Source of the DNA: Lactuca virosa
Lineage: Eukaryota; Streptophyta; Magnoliopsida; Asterales; Asteraceae
Reading direction: 5' to 3'
Length of the DNA stretch: 64,000 nucleotides
NCBI GenBank assembly: GCA_928212115.1
Contig: CAKMRJ010005523.1
Coordinates: 144,123,951 to 144,187,950, forward strand
The notes under the pieces were generated by a model. That model was not told the origin of the DNA and did not search any database. It saw only the letters and a list, made by a program, of their open reading frames with translations. The first letter of the stretch is position 1. Every line of letters starts with the position of its first letter. The position numbers were made by a program, and so were the translations under genes. Of this stretch, positions 11,670 to 21,993 are shown piece after piece.

Positions 11670-12697
11670 ATAAAAATAAAATATAATATTATTAGAAACT
11701 TTTTTAGTTCGATTTTACCATTATCGCGCACAATTCTGAAAAATCCTGTTAATGAAATATAATTTTCTTCGTCCGTGAAATCCACTTTTTTTTAACAACA
11801 TTCATGCAAGTTGGTCTTCGGACTAATATAGGTTATTTAACAATATAAAAAATGAAAAGAACAAATATAAATTTTTTATTCTGGAGTCTCATTCCGGAGT
11901 TAATCTTCGTATTCCAGACTATATTTTTGGTATTCCGGAGTTAGACCACTATTCCATAATCTCTTGTAATGTCTAATATAGACTTATTTTCTAACTAAAA
12001 CCTAGTCCTAAACACACTTTAAGATACTTATATGGGTCTTATATGTCTAAAACAAAAAAAAATACAAAAGAATAGAGATTCCAGACTTGTTCTTCGTATT
12101 CCGGACATGATCTATGCTTTCTAGAATACATATAATTGTTTATAAACTCAAATGCAAGTAACTTAAAAAGTAGAACTCACATGGTTTGATGAATCCATTG
12201 TCAGAACTTTGTCTGAAATACGAGTTGAGCTTCAGAATTTCAAAATCCGAAATGCTTATTCCAAATTTTTGTGTGCATGGCCCATGTATATTAACATTTG
12301 ACTCGTTTTGGTCCGGTTCGGAATAGCCATTCAGGACACAATAGCTAGTTTTCAAATAATAATAATAATAATAATAATAATGGTTATTTTTGTGAACTAT
12401 AAACTAAAATGTGGATAAGTTATTCAATTTCCCACTTTTAAACTTAATTACTACAATGTGTTATTTAGCTTTTTTTTTTTTAAATGTGTCATGTTGCCTT
12501 TTATTTTTCTTTCACATGACATGAACCAAAAGAATCCACTTTCATTAGCACATAAAAATCTTCGTTGTAACTTTTTTTTTTAATATAACTATTTTGGGGG
12601 TTTTTTAAATTTTTGTTATTAATGTTTATTAATTTTTTTTAACAAACATCATTATAACTAACAAAGCTTCTTACAAAAACTAAGAAACAAATTTTTA
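11670..12697. other. AT-rich spacer, nothing recognised; (AAT)n microsatellite
   Basis: No coding-like frame, TIR or LTR edge was found. An uninterrupted AAT run lies at about 12354-12381. The segment around 12680-12702 contains AAACAAATTTTTAAATCT, which recurs as a direct repeat at 14113-14130 on the other side of the TIR element. Confidence 0.5.
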
Positions 12698-12706
12698 AAT
12701 CTAAAT

Positions 12707-12950
12707 AAGGAAATGACACATTTTCCCAACGGAGTATTAAGAAATTTTGGAATAAGTTCCTTAACATATTTTTGTGCTTGATTATGGAATAAACTCTGAA
12801 GTGATCTATCTTTTTAGTTTCTCTAACCTTAATTATCCACTTTCTTGTGCCACTTAAACATTTTTTTCCATTTAAAAGTCAAAGTCACATTTTTACCATT
12901 TATTCCTTTCTCAAAATAGATTTTCAGGACAATGTGCATTGTGTCAATTA
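12707..12950 (+). repeat. Left terminal inverted repeat
   Basis: 244 bp. Its reverse complement aligns with 13838-14098 over shared blocks including AAAGGAATAAATG, CTTTTAAATGG, AGCACAAAAATA and TGTCATTTCC. The inner end lies near 12950, some 60 bp before the captured coding sequence. Confidence 0.75.
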
Positions 12951-13007
12951 TGTATTTCAAAGTTTCTGAAAACTATTTCTTTCTAGGTTATCACCATTGA
13001 TTCACCG

Positions 13008-13608
13008 CTATTTCTTTCCACCTCGCTTCATTTCATCAATCAATTTCCAAGCAGTATAATCTTCTTATTTTACCCTGAATACTGATCATGGAATGGTAAT
13101 GGCACAAATAATGTGCATAATCTGGCGGATTGACAGCCCAAAGAAAGAATGTAAACACCAGTTTCCAATCGTTACGTACTTCAGATAGAACTTCTATCAC
13201 CAACTCCGGCGATGTGGTGACACCACATTTTTCAAGATTATTCCATATAGTAACACAACTTCGACCAGGTCGCTTGATTATCTCCACTATCAATCCAACG
13301 TCTCTTTCAACTTCGGATTTTATAACATAATCTTTGGAGGGAACCAATCTCTCGCCATCAATATCTAACTCGTTTTCATCGGGTTCATCATAATCTGAAT
13401 TTCCTTCATGTGAGTAAGTTGAGAAGGAGAAAAGTATTGGAAAGCTAGACGGTTTAATTGAAAAACATTTCGAGGATATGGATAGATTAACATGGTGATA
13501 GATAAATTGCGTTGAGCAAATGATAGTAGGAAAAATTCTTGAACGTGAATTATTGTGATGCGAAAGCAATAATAATGACCGCCCAAATTTTGTTCTCGAG
13601 TTCCACAT
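13008..13608 (-). pseudogene. 5' fragment of a mitochondrial-type PPR protein gene
   Basis: The ATG at 13608 opens a frame of 190 codons to 13036. The first ~65 residues are rich in Arg, Ser and His with almost no acidic residues, like a mitochondrial presequence. An acidic stretch follows (SDYDEPDENELD), then the start of a PPR array: SPELVIEVLSEVRNDW, FTFFLWA and YHSMISI are the usual N-terminal signature of P-class PPR proteins, which bind organelle RNA. A small deletion near 13050 shifts the frame; the expected continuation (TAWKLIDEMKRGGKK) is visible in another frame and stops at 13008. A complete family member has many more repeats, so this is a captured, truncated piece and not a working gene. 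Confidence 0.8.
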
Positions 13609-13837
13609 TCTAAATGTAAGCCTAACTTGTTCCACTCAGAAAAGATGAAGATGGTTTTGGGAAAGATTGATTTGCTGAAGTGGGTTGGGTAGAAGAATGC
13701 AAGATGCAGACATGAATAGAAGTGGAGTTATTAAAAAGAAAGAAATCAGAACACACCAAGTTTGACTCAATCACCGCTGCTATAGAAAAACTTTGTAGCT
13801 GCAAAAGAAACATCTTTGAGAACCTTTAAAATATATG
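13609..13837 (-). promoter_or_regulatory. Captured upstream region of the PPR fragment
   Basis: About 230 bp between the PPR start codon and the inner end of the right TIR. It is probably 5' UTR or promoter taken along with the gene part. A minus-strand ORF here (13622-13813) has no recognisable domain and is considered chance. If anything is transcribed through the PPR fragment, this segment and the adjacent TIR would hold the start. Confidence 0.35.
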
Positions 13838-14098
13838 ATTGATACAACACATATTGTCCTAGGAATCGATTTTGACAAAGGAATAAATGCTCAAAATGTG
13901 ATTTTTACTTTTAAATGGAAAATTGCTTTTACTTTTAAATGGAAAATTGCTTAAGTGACACATGAAACTGGTATATAAGTTAGATGTATTAAAAAGAAAG
14001 GTTACTTCATAGTTTATTCACTCATAAAGCACAAAAATAAGTTAAAAGACTAATTTGACAAATTTGAAATACATCCATGGGGAAGATGTCATTTCCTC
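13838..14098 (-). repeat. Right terminal inverted repeat
   Basis: 261 bp, the counterpart of 12707-12950. It is longer because of a perfect 24-bp tandem duplication (13903-13926 and 13927-13950) that the left arm lacks. Subtracting it leaves 237 bp against 244 bp. Confidence 0.75.
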
Positions 14099-14107
14099 AA
14101 TCTAAAC

Positions 14108-15548
14108 CAACAAAACAAATTTTTAAATCTCAACCAACAAACATATAAACTAAAAAAATTCATAAGTGCAATACTTTCAAGTAAAAACCCAACATTTGTT
14201 TGTTACAAAAGACAAAAACAAAAAAAAAATCGAAATAACTTGATTCAATAACCACTATCTGCAAAAAAATAATAGTAATAATAAATTAAATAAATATAAA
14301 ACTATACCAATCAAACAAAAAAGCCGATTTTGATAAATATGTTTAAAAATATACCCATTAGATAAATAAATTTTTCGAAAACATTATGGTTAAAAACTCA
14401 AGTTCGATCCATCTTAAAGACAAAAAGAGCACGAGACATTTAGATTGAATGAAACATTAATTGTTAATCATGGTTTATTAAAAATAATAAGAAAAAGAAT
14501 AAAATATTGTTTTACGTATTTTATCTCTAAAAAATCAAAGAGCATATATTTTTGTTCCAATATTTGATAAAATAATATTGCTACCAAAAATATATTCCAT
14601 TTTCCATACCAAACTACTTTACTTTATTTGAATTTGATCAACTTAAATACATTTGTAATCATTTTTATGTAAGAATCGACTATTATTTGAATATATTCTC
14701 TCTACAGTTGTATTGGATTCATTGTCGAATGCAGCTCTTTGAATATGTTAATCTAAACATTAGTACGTAAGGAATCTCGATTAAATACATATTCACGGTT
14801 TCGTTCACATCACATATTTTGGCAAAACATAATTAATAAGTTTGTTAAACGGTTTTATTCCAGGAACAGGTAAATAATATCATAATCTATCTAGGAACAA
14901 TTAATAATATCATAAATTAAAGATATCTTCAAGTTAAGATGCCTAGTAATGCCTAGTAATAGTATCTTTTACTTTTTAGGACAACTTGAAGCTAGAAAGA
15001 AGCTTAGACAAAAAGAAAAAGAACATTACATCAAAGAGGTAAGAAGGTTGGGGTTTTGAAACCTCTCAATCCAGTTGGTTTAACTTTCCTACGCTTATTA
15101 CAAAAAACAACTGAATAACAACTGTATGGAACAATTAGGATTTTTTTTATAATTTACTAGGCTATTTTAAATCTATTTTGGATCTAGGACGATAGAGAAA
15201 AAAAGACCTTTAAAATACACAAATTTCATTAAATTTTTTATAATCACTCAATAATTGAAAGATATTATTTATATTAGTTTCTATATATAACATTTTCGAT
15301 TAGAAAAATCCATATTTTTAAAGAAAAATATATTTTCCAAGTTTTTTCAGATTAAAAATTATTAATGATATATTCAAGATCGATCTTGTCTAATATATAA
15401 TTAATAAAGTCCATAAAAATTTTGGACCCTTTGAATGATAGATCCTGGAACTGTCACCTCTATCGCCCAACATCTGGAACGGTCCTGTGTTTCACCTTGC
15501 AAAAAAGAAGCTAGACCAGAAGTGTCACGGTACCATGAAAAAAAATGC
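14108..15548. other. AT-rich spacer, nothing recognised
   Basis: About 1.4 kb with no coding-like frame, no terminal repeats and no RNA gene that I can see. Several A/T homopolymers are present. A direct duplicate of GATGCCTAGTAAT occurs at about 14938-14960. Confidence 0.45.
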
Positions 15549-16510
15549 CTAAATCAATGTAACCGTTGACTTCAATCGCATAGAAGACATCCACACAAGC
15601 CAAGCAGTATACAAATCCAAACATGAGAAATTTAAGTTCCAGTAACAACTAGATTGAGCCCAAATCGAAGTGGCATCTTCGCATTCAAATAAAACATGAT
15701 TACTTGACTCTCTCTTTCCATCACAAATGGGAAACATAGTAGAATGAATATTGAACGTCTATCAAGCAAGTTATCTCTTGTAGGGAGGGGGGAAATAAGT
15801 ATCTACCCCGGCCAATACCACCTGATCACCATGGATGACCTTGATACCATTAACTCAATAAGCATGATGGCTATTCCATAATTGTGACATTTATTTAACT
15901 AGAAGAGCTTGGTTTAAGCAAAATAAGTATCTACCCCGGCCAAGAAAACTATATTTTTTCCGCCATAACCTTAGGCCAAGAAACCAAGTCATTTTTTTGT
16001 CCTCCAAGTCACCACCAAGAAAAAAAAATTAGTTACTTAAAGATTCAATTTTTTTTAAAAAAATTAGGCGCTTTGAATAAAGACATAAAGTAGGTCTATA
16101 GATAACCAAAAACCATTTTGATAAGTGTTTGTTGACCACTCATACCGAAAGGATCTTAGCCTTCCACTTGAAGCGTCGACTTTAAACCTTGTTGATTACT
16201 TCCTTCCGAGAATCAATCTTACATATATTACCACTAACCATCAAGATAAGGTAAGAAAATATAATTTTTAAAGGTGCATGTTGAATTTTCGGAGCCATAT
16301 TTTCCACCTCCGAGAATTTAACTCCTAGACCTAGAAGCTTACTTTAATTTTGCAAGTTAATCTTGAAGCCAAATAAAAGAAAAAAAAATATTGAAGCATC
16401 AAAACAATATTAGTTATGTTCCTATTAGACCACTCCCCGATAAAATAATATCATCGACATAAAAATGTGAGAAACTTCCATGATTAGATCATTAAAAAAC
16501 GACTCTGAAA
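15549..16510 (-). pseudogene. Decayed LINE (non-LTR retrotransposon) RT fragment
   Basis: On the minus strand, from right to left, are RT palm-like residues (SHFYVDDIIL near 16470), then FGFKINLQN and LLGLGVKFSEVENMAPKI (about 16250-16380), the usual order in plant LINE reverse transcriptases. At the downstream end (15549-15780) DNLLDRRSI is followed by FPICDGKRESSNHVLFECEDA-like sequence, matching the Cys/His zinc-binding domain that ends LINE ORF2. No long frame survives. A 21-bp segment at 15793-15813 is repeated at 15921-15941. The 5' part and poly(A) tail are not identified. Confidence 0.65.
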
Positions 16511-17361
16511 AGACATCTTTAGACTCTGCTTCTAAACAACCACATATACATCACCAAAATAAACTATGACATCACTTATTTTTTTGAGAACCGGAAAAAA
16601 AATTCTTTACGCTTTTCAAATTATAATATCTTTATTTGTGGAAAATCGCAGTATTTTACAACATTTTGAATACAAATGATTGCTTCAAAATATCAAAACT
16701 CTAAGGATATCATAATCGATACACAACATATGTTACAACGTATAACGGTCCTGAATAGTATTGCAGGTCTTCTCTTTACTCACTCTGCATCTTATTCAAG
16801 TCTTCAACATTCTTAACACCACTACCTAACTACCTATGATGCATATAAAATGAGTGGATCATGATGAGAAACCTGGTGATATACATAGGGTTTTCAATCC
16901 CACAATGTTTTAATGATAATAAATCATATATCTCAAACCTATAAAATCAACTGTTATCAACAACATAAATATGTCATATCTATAAGACAATCTACCCCAT
17001 CTTGTCGATCATCACATATTAATCATATACAATGATCTTGATAAGATCTATCTTGATGGATCACTGTAAGAAACAAGTTGACTATACTGCTTCTGAGATT
17101 CTTTGGCAGCAGGCGAGGATCAATAAAGATAACAAAGGAAGGGAATATAGTCCCTAAATGAATATAAACAATCTATACTCTTATATCAGTGTGATTAATT
17201 AACTCCACAAGATAGTTAAGTCAGGGGTGGTCATCTATACTTCGCTAGATGACTTAGACATACCTCTAATTACAAGTATTATCGAATAGAGTTCTACCCT
17301 TAGATGCACCCTATCTGGCTATCTAGAAAATGACATAGACATACCTAGCAATGGTGTGTGA
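16511..17361. other. Unassigned repeat-like sequence
   Basis: No protein-like frame. Parts (for example CTAGATGACTTAGACATACC and CTATCTAGAAAATGACATAG at 17245-17345) are internally repetitive and have the flavour of gypsy LTR sequence, but I cannot place edges. It directly abuts copia LTR sequence at 17362, which implies that the copia LTR was truncated by this segment. Confidence 0.3.
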
Positions 17362-17509
17362 AAGTGAGTATCATTCACATTGAATCAATAAAGGACTATA
17401 CAACAGAATATATACACACAAATACAACCAACGACCATTTGGACCAAACTATAAATAAAATACAAAGAAAATATAGGCTAATCTACTAATCTATAGTCCG
17501 CTAACATCC
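17362..17509 (-). repeat. Copia 3' LTR remnant
   Basis: 148 bp ending at CGCTAACA, next to the purine tract. It matches 24478-24600 (GTGAGTATCATTC, CAGAATATATACAC, GGCTAAT). Only one end is preserved; sequence to the left of 17362 is unrelated to the 5' LTR end seen at 21932. Confidence 0.7.
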
Positions 17510-18110
17510 CCCTGTAGTTTGACCGGGAGAAGAACAAACCTTTAAACTGGATCTTATTTCATGGAACAACGTTAATGGAAGACCCTTGGTGAAAATGTCA
17601 GTGTGTTGGGATGCAAACGGAACATGAAGAACTCTGATGGCACCGGTTGCAACATTATCACACACAAAATGGATATCAATTGTTATGTGTTTGGTACTTT
17701 GATGTTGCACCAGATTAGATGACATATAAATAATGATGATATTGTCATAATAGATGATTGTGGCCTTAGTGGGGGGGGGGGCAATGAAGCTCTTTGAGAA
17801 TATTATGAAGCCAACAGGTCCCGGAAACGACATTCACAACCCCACCGTATTTGACTCGGAGCTAGATCGAGAGATTATCCCTTGACGTTTGGATGTCCAT
17901 AAAACAAGATTTTTGCCAAGGAAAACACAATACCCAAATATCAATCTCTTAGTGGCTGGGCATCCACCCCAGTCCGCATCTGTATATGCAATGAGAGATG
18001 ACTGGTAAGAAACGTGAATGCGAACACCATGGTCGATGGTGCCACGAATATATCGAAGTATGCGTTTGAGAGCAGGAAGGTGAGGCTCTCTGGGATCATC
18101 CATGTAGAGA
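17510..18110 (-). pseudogene. Copia RNase H and tether remnant
   Basis: Minus-strand frames carry PREPHLPALKRILRYIRGT, YTDADWGGCPATKR and SRSSSESN (18103-17834), and then the second half of RNase H with STKHITIDIHFV and QHTDIFTKGLP (about 17690-17550). A run of eleven G at 17771-17781 marks one break between frames. Confidence 0.85.
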
Positions 18111-19400
18111 TAGATTTGCTGAACAACAAAGAAGATATATGGTCTAGTAAAGGTAAGTTATTATAGTGCACCAACTAGAGTACGATAGAGGGATGGATCA
18201 ACGATTGGTTTCCCATCGGCATTTAACTTGTAAATGGTTTCAGCAGTCGTGCGATATAGGTTGCATTTCAGCATGTTTGCACGTTGAAGGATGATAGTAT
18301 CATACTTTTCTTCAGAAAGAAATAGGCCATGAGTGTCACGAGTAGCCGAGATCCCAATAAAATAGTTTGGAGGCCCGAGACCTATCATGGAAAACTCTTT
18401 GTTCAGGAGAGAGATGATCTACTTTAGGATAGTTATGGAAGATCCGGTCAGAATGATGTCATCGACATATAGAAGAAGATAATAAGGGTGTTCAATAGAG
18501 CGGTAGAGAAAAGAGAAGGGTTAGTACGAGTGTGAATAAACCCAATTTTGGAGACATGAGTTGCAAATCTATGATACCAGGCTTGGGGAGCCTATTTGAG
18601 GCCATAGAGTGATTACTAGAAGAGACGTACATGATCTGGGTACTGAGAGCACAAAACCATGGGGGTTGGTGCATGTAAACCGCCTCTTGAAGAGCACCAT
18701 GAAGAAAAGCTTTCTTCACGTCAAACTAATGAATAGGCCAGTGACGAGAGATAGCAAGACTGAGAATGGTGTGAATATGTCTCATCATAGTCTATACCAT
18801 GTTACTGACTGCGACCATTTGCTACAAGTCTGGCTTTCTAGTGAGAGAGACCCATCAACATTGAACTTTTCTTTGAACATCCATATGGAACATACAATGT
18901 TCACCCCGGATGGTCTTGGAACCAAGGTCCAAGCATCATTCGACATAAGTGTATGGTATTCTTCTTTGATTGCTTGGTGCCAGATAGGGTCCTGTAATGC
19001 ATGTAAGTATGATTGAGGGATGGGTGAATGGATGTGGTGTTAAGGTTAAGAAGCTCAATGGGTTTGTAAATGCCAGTTTTGGAGCGAGCGGTAATAGGGT
19101 GAAAGGGAGGAGGCGGGTTGTTTATAGTATAAGGTATGGGGTGATTCATGGTATTGATGGAGAGAGGCATAGGGGGTTGTGTGATGGTCGAGAGGGAGAA
19201 TGGGATGAGGGTGGGTCAATTTGATGTAAAGTAGGGGTTGGAGTAGTGGATGGAGTATTATGAGGAGTATGAAGATATTGGAACAAAATAGGAGATGTGT
19301 CGATGTTATCTTCAATGAATTGATAAAATGGGGCTTGAGTAAGCCGTAGGGATAGCCGGTCTCCTCAAAAATAAAAAATTACAAGAGTTGATGATTTTTC
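18110..19400 (-). pseudogene. Copia reverse transcriptase remnant
   Basis: Recognisable blocks on the minus strand are PPNYFIGISATRDTHGLFLS (about 18375-18310), PSLYRTLVGAL (18190) and KKAFLHGALQEAVYMHQP (about 18715-18660). The catalytic region near 18420-18480 reads through CATCGACATATAG, whose minus strand encodes YVDD-type sequence. Multiple frameshifts and stops occur. The part from 18800 to 19400 is the IN-RT linker and RT start, too eroded to read with confidence. Confidence 0.7.
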
Positions 19401-19419
19401 AAGAGGATAAGTCATAGCA

Positions 19420-20236
19420 TCAGAATCCGGTATGAAGAGTTGGAAAACCTAGAAAAACACATAAGGTGGTGTGAACTTGAAGTTTATGGGATGTGGTTAT
19501 ATGCGGGTAGAATTGACAACCGAAAACTTTAAGGTTGGCATAGGATGGATGGCATTTATGGAGACGATAGTAAGGAGTTTCATTTTGAATGGACAGGGAT
19601 GGGGTGATATTTAGAAGATAAACAACCATATGAAGTGCATCGACCCAAATATGAGGAGGGAGGTAGGAATGGAAAAGTTGAATTTGAACAACATTGTTTA
19701 TAGCTCGAAGCATGCACTCAAATTTATCATTTTGTTGACATGTGGGGGAGAAAGAGAAACGGAAAAAGATGCCATTTTTGGCGAAGAAATCATGAAAAAG
19801 GTGATTGCCATACCCCCCCCCCCCCCCGCCCCTTGTCACGTTAAACAGATTTGATTGTTTTTCCAAATTGGTTTTTGAAAAATCTTATAAAGTGAATAAA
19901 TTTTCTAAAAACATCACTTTTTCGTTTTAAAGGGTTGACCAATAGAAAATGAGAGTAGTGGTCTAAGAAAATAACATAATAACGAATACCACTACAACTA
20001 GAAATTGGAGAAGTCCAAATATCCGAATGAAAACCATCAAACATATCATGCAGAATAGAATTCAAATTATAAAATGGTAAACAAACTACTTTTCCAACTT
20101 GACAATGTTCACAAAGAGCACTAGAATTGTCTTTATTACACAAAATAAAATTATTGGAAATTAAAGACTTCAACACTTGATGGCCGGTATGACCCAAATG
20201 TTGATGCCAAAGGGAAGGACTTGAAGCAACAGACAC
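19420..20236 (-). pseudogene. Copia integrase remnant
   Basis: The upstream piece (20236-19841) contains the zinc-binding LWHQHLGH and CEHCQVGKV motifs and then FHSDIWTSP, holding the first catalytic Asp, and VIFLDHYSHF. The downstream piece (19866-19420) carries the post-core region (YLPPHIWVDALHMVVYLLN, LKVFGCQFYPH, FLGFP). The middle of the core, with the second Asp and the Glu, falls at the frame break next to a run of about 15 C at 19813-19827. Confidence 0.85.
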
Positions 20237-20409
20237 TTGAGGGGTTGAAGGAGTGACATCATAAAGAGGATCGGAGCTATCACTTCAAATTAAAGGTTTT
20301 TTGTTCCTGTAATCCTTAACAATAAACCTAAATTCATCAAATTCAATTGAATATTTATTTTGAAGAGTAAATGAACAAATAGAAATGATATTTTTAATTA
20401 TGTTGGGAG

Positions 20410-20745
20410 TTATAAGAATATTATTAAGATGAAAAGTGCAAAACGGGTTTGAAATGGGAAAGGTGGTGTGATATTTATAGGCATTTTAGAACCATTACTA
20501 ATGTAAATAAAAGGAGTACCATGATTAGTCGAGATGGTTTTGAGAATACCTTCATTCGAATGAACATGATCGTTGGCACCCAAATCCATAATCCAACCCA
20601 TGTTTCCAGTATCATTCAAGAAGAATGTACTAAACATTTTTTGGAGATTGGTAGGAACATCTTCATATTTCTTCCATGCTTGCGAAAAAGGAACAGTGGG
20701 TGGATTTTTTGAAATAGATTTGGATGTGTGAGAAGTCATATGCAC
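20410..20745 (-). pseudogene. Copia protease remnant
   Basis: The minus-strand frame contains WIMDLGANDHVHS, the position of the aspartic protease active site (normally D-S/T-G-A). Here the second residue is Leu, an unusual substitution, so the site may be inactive. It is followed by ISNGSKMPI, the typical next block. Confidence 0.8.
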
Positions 20746-21129
20746 CTATTTTGGTGCTCCTATGGGCCGAGGAAATTGCACATGTAAGCTAATATTTTGA
20801 TGGTGTTGATGAGATGGAGGAGGGCCCAAAAGACTATGCTTGTTGTATTGTTGCTGCTGATTAGGCTAACCTTGTGGGCTGAAGAAACTGGACTGCCAAG
20901 GTGCCTGGTTGCACTGGAAATGGCAGTGTTTTGTTGTTTTTGATGGAGACCTGGCGGTGGTGGGATAAATACCCAACCATACAGATGTTGAGTAGGAGGG
21001 TGCTGGTCCGACTAACGACGACACTGATTGGGCTCGCGGTGATCGTTCCAACAGAAGTGGTTGCGGTTGTTTCCTCCATTGTTGGGAGAATTTCCCGATG
21101 CATGAAGGATAGTGGGAGAAGATGCATGA

Positions 21130-21540
21130 TCATTGTTGTAGGAGAGTTTGTTCTTCAAGAGTAATTATGCCGTGGGTATCCGAAAAATAAGGGAATGGAG
21201 AGTGATGATGTGCGATGCATGCAACATGGTGGTATTTGGGTGATAGGCCATTTATTTCATAAATAATAAGGTTCTTGTCTGGGACCTTGGAACCAAGATT
21301 TTCAAGTTGATCAGAGATTGCTTTGATTTTTGTGAAGTACACCGCATTGGTGAGATCACGCATGGTGATGTTTTGAAGTTGGTACTCGAGTTTCATGGCT
21401 CGGGAGTCCTCGTTGGAGCAGAAAAAGTTTTCAATGGCGACCCAAATGTCCCTTACGGTTTGACCTTCTTTCAAGATCATGTTGAGGAAATTTTGAGACA
21501 TGGAGCCATAGAACCATAGTTGGATTATATGTTCGATCAA
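21130..21540 (-). pseudogene. Copia gag (UBN2-type) remnant
   Basis: 137 codons on the minus strand with WVAIENFFCSNEDSRAMKLE and YFTKIKAISDQLENLG, the standard copia Gag helical region. Sequence between 20746 and 21129 is the proline/glycine-rich C-terminal gag and has lost its frame. Sequence from 21541 to 21919 is the N-terminal gag and leader, also broken. Confidence 0.85.
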
Positions 21541-21919
21541 TTCCTATTGCTCATCGGTCGGTTTAGGAGTTGACACATCATTGTGGTCGATAACATTAAA
21601 AGTTTGTAGTACGTGTTAAAGAGAGCTCTCCACAGGTCATAGTTGAATCGGTCGATATCTAGGATAAGAGGTATGTAGGTTTTTTTGTTGGTGATGTCGA
21701 AATTTTTTTCTTGGAGGAAGAGGGGTGGTGTTGCTTGATTCAGACATAATGGAAGCCATAGAAGAGATGCTTGGGGAAGAAGAATCTGGTGGTAGTAGGG
21801 TTGGCCTAGGAGTGATCGATAATCACAAAAGGCAAGAGAAAAAATTATTGGTTAAAAGAAAGGAAGTAAGAGGATATTAGGGGAAAGGATAAGGAAAGGA
21901 GAATAATCTTAAAATGTGA

Positions 21920-21931
21920 GCTCTGATACCA
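21920..21931 (-). other. Primer binding site (initiator Met tRNA)
   Basis: The minus strand reads TGGTATCAGAGC, immediately inside the LTR end at 21932. It confirms that the 5' end of this copia element is on the right. Confidence 0.85.
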
Positions 21932-21993
21932 TGAACGTTGTCCGTGATCCGATCAACGACACTGGGTAATTCTTATTGCAAGATCTGAAAAAC
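21932..21993 (-). repeat. Copia 5' LTR, terminal fragment
   Basis: The LTR terminus TGAACGTTGTCC abuts the primer site. About 60 bp remain before the sequence turns into gypsy gag. The rest of this LTR is found beyond the gypsy insertion at 24478. Confidence 0.65.

Larger units (their letters stand above)
12707..14098. mobile_element. Non-autonomous TIR element with captured PPR gene part (Pack-MULE-like)
   Basis: The left arm (12707-12950) and right arm (13838-14098) are inverted copies of each other, roughly four bases in five matching by eye. The outer ends read AAGGAAATGACA and, reverse-complemented, GAGGAAATGACA. The flanks AATCTAAAT (12698-12706) and AATCTAAAC (14099-14107) match at 8 of 9 bases, consistent with the 9-bp duplication of Mutator-like elements. 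Between the arms is the 5' part of a PPR gene and its upstream sequence. There is no transposase. Long TIRs plus a host gene fragment is the definition of a Pack-MULE; the superfamily call is inference from TIR and TSD length. Confidence 0.7.

Noticed and set aside
12354..12381. AAT microsatellite as a functional element
   Set aside because: It is a simple repeat without context; similar ATT repeats occur at about 25098-25117.
13622..13813. 63-residue minus-strand ORF upstream of the PPR fragment
   Set aside because: It lies in the captured upstream region, overlaps the PPR start in another frame and shows no known motif.
16440..16480. YVDD motif taken first as a copia RT
   Set aside because: The following residues (GFKINLQN, SEVENMAP) and the downstream Cys/His domain at 15549-15737 are in LINE order, so it is assigned to a LINE.
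18609..19224. Plus-strand ORFs of 75-135 residues in the copia element
   Set aside because: They are antisense to the decayed RT and linker, with no protein-like composition.
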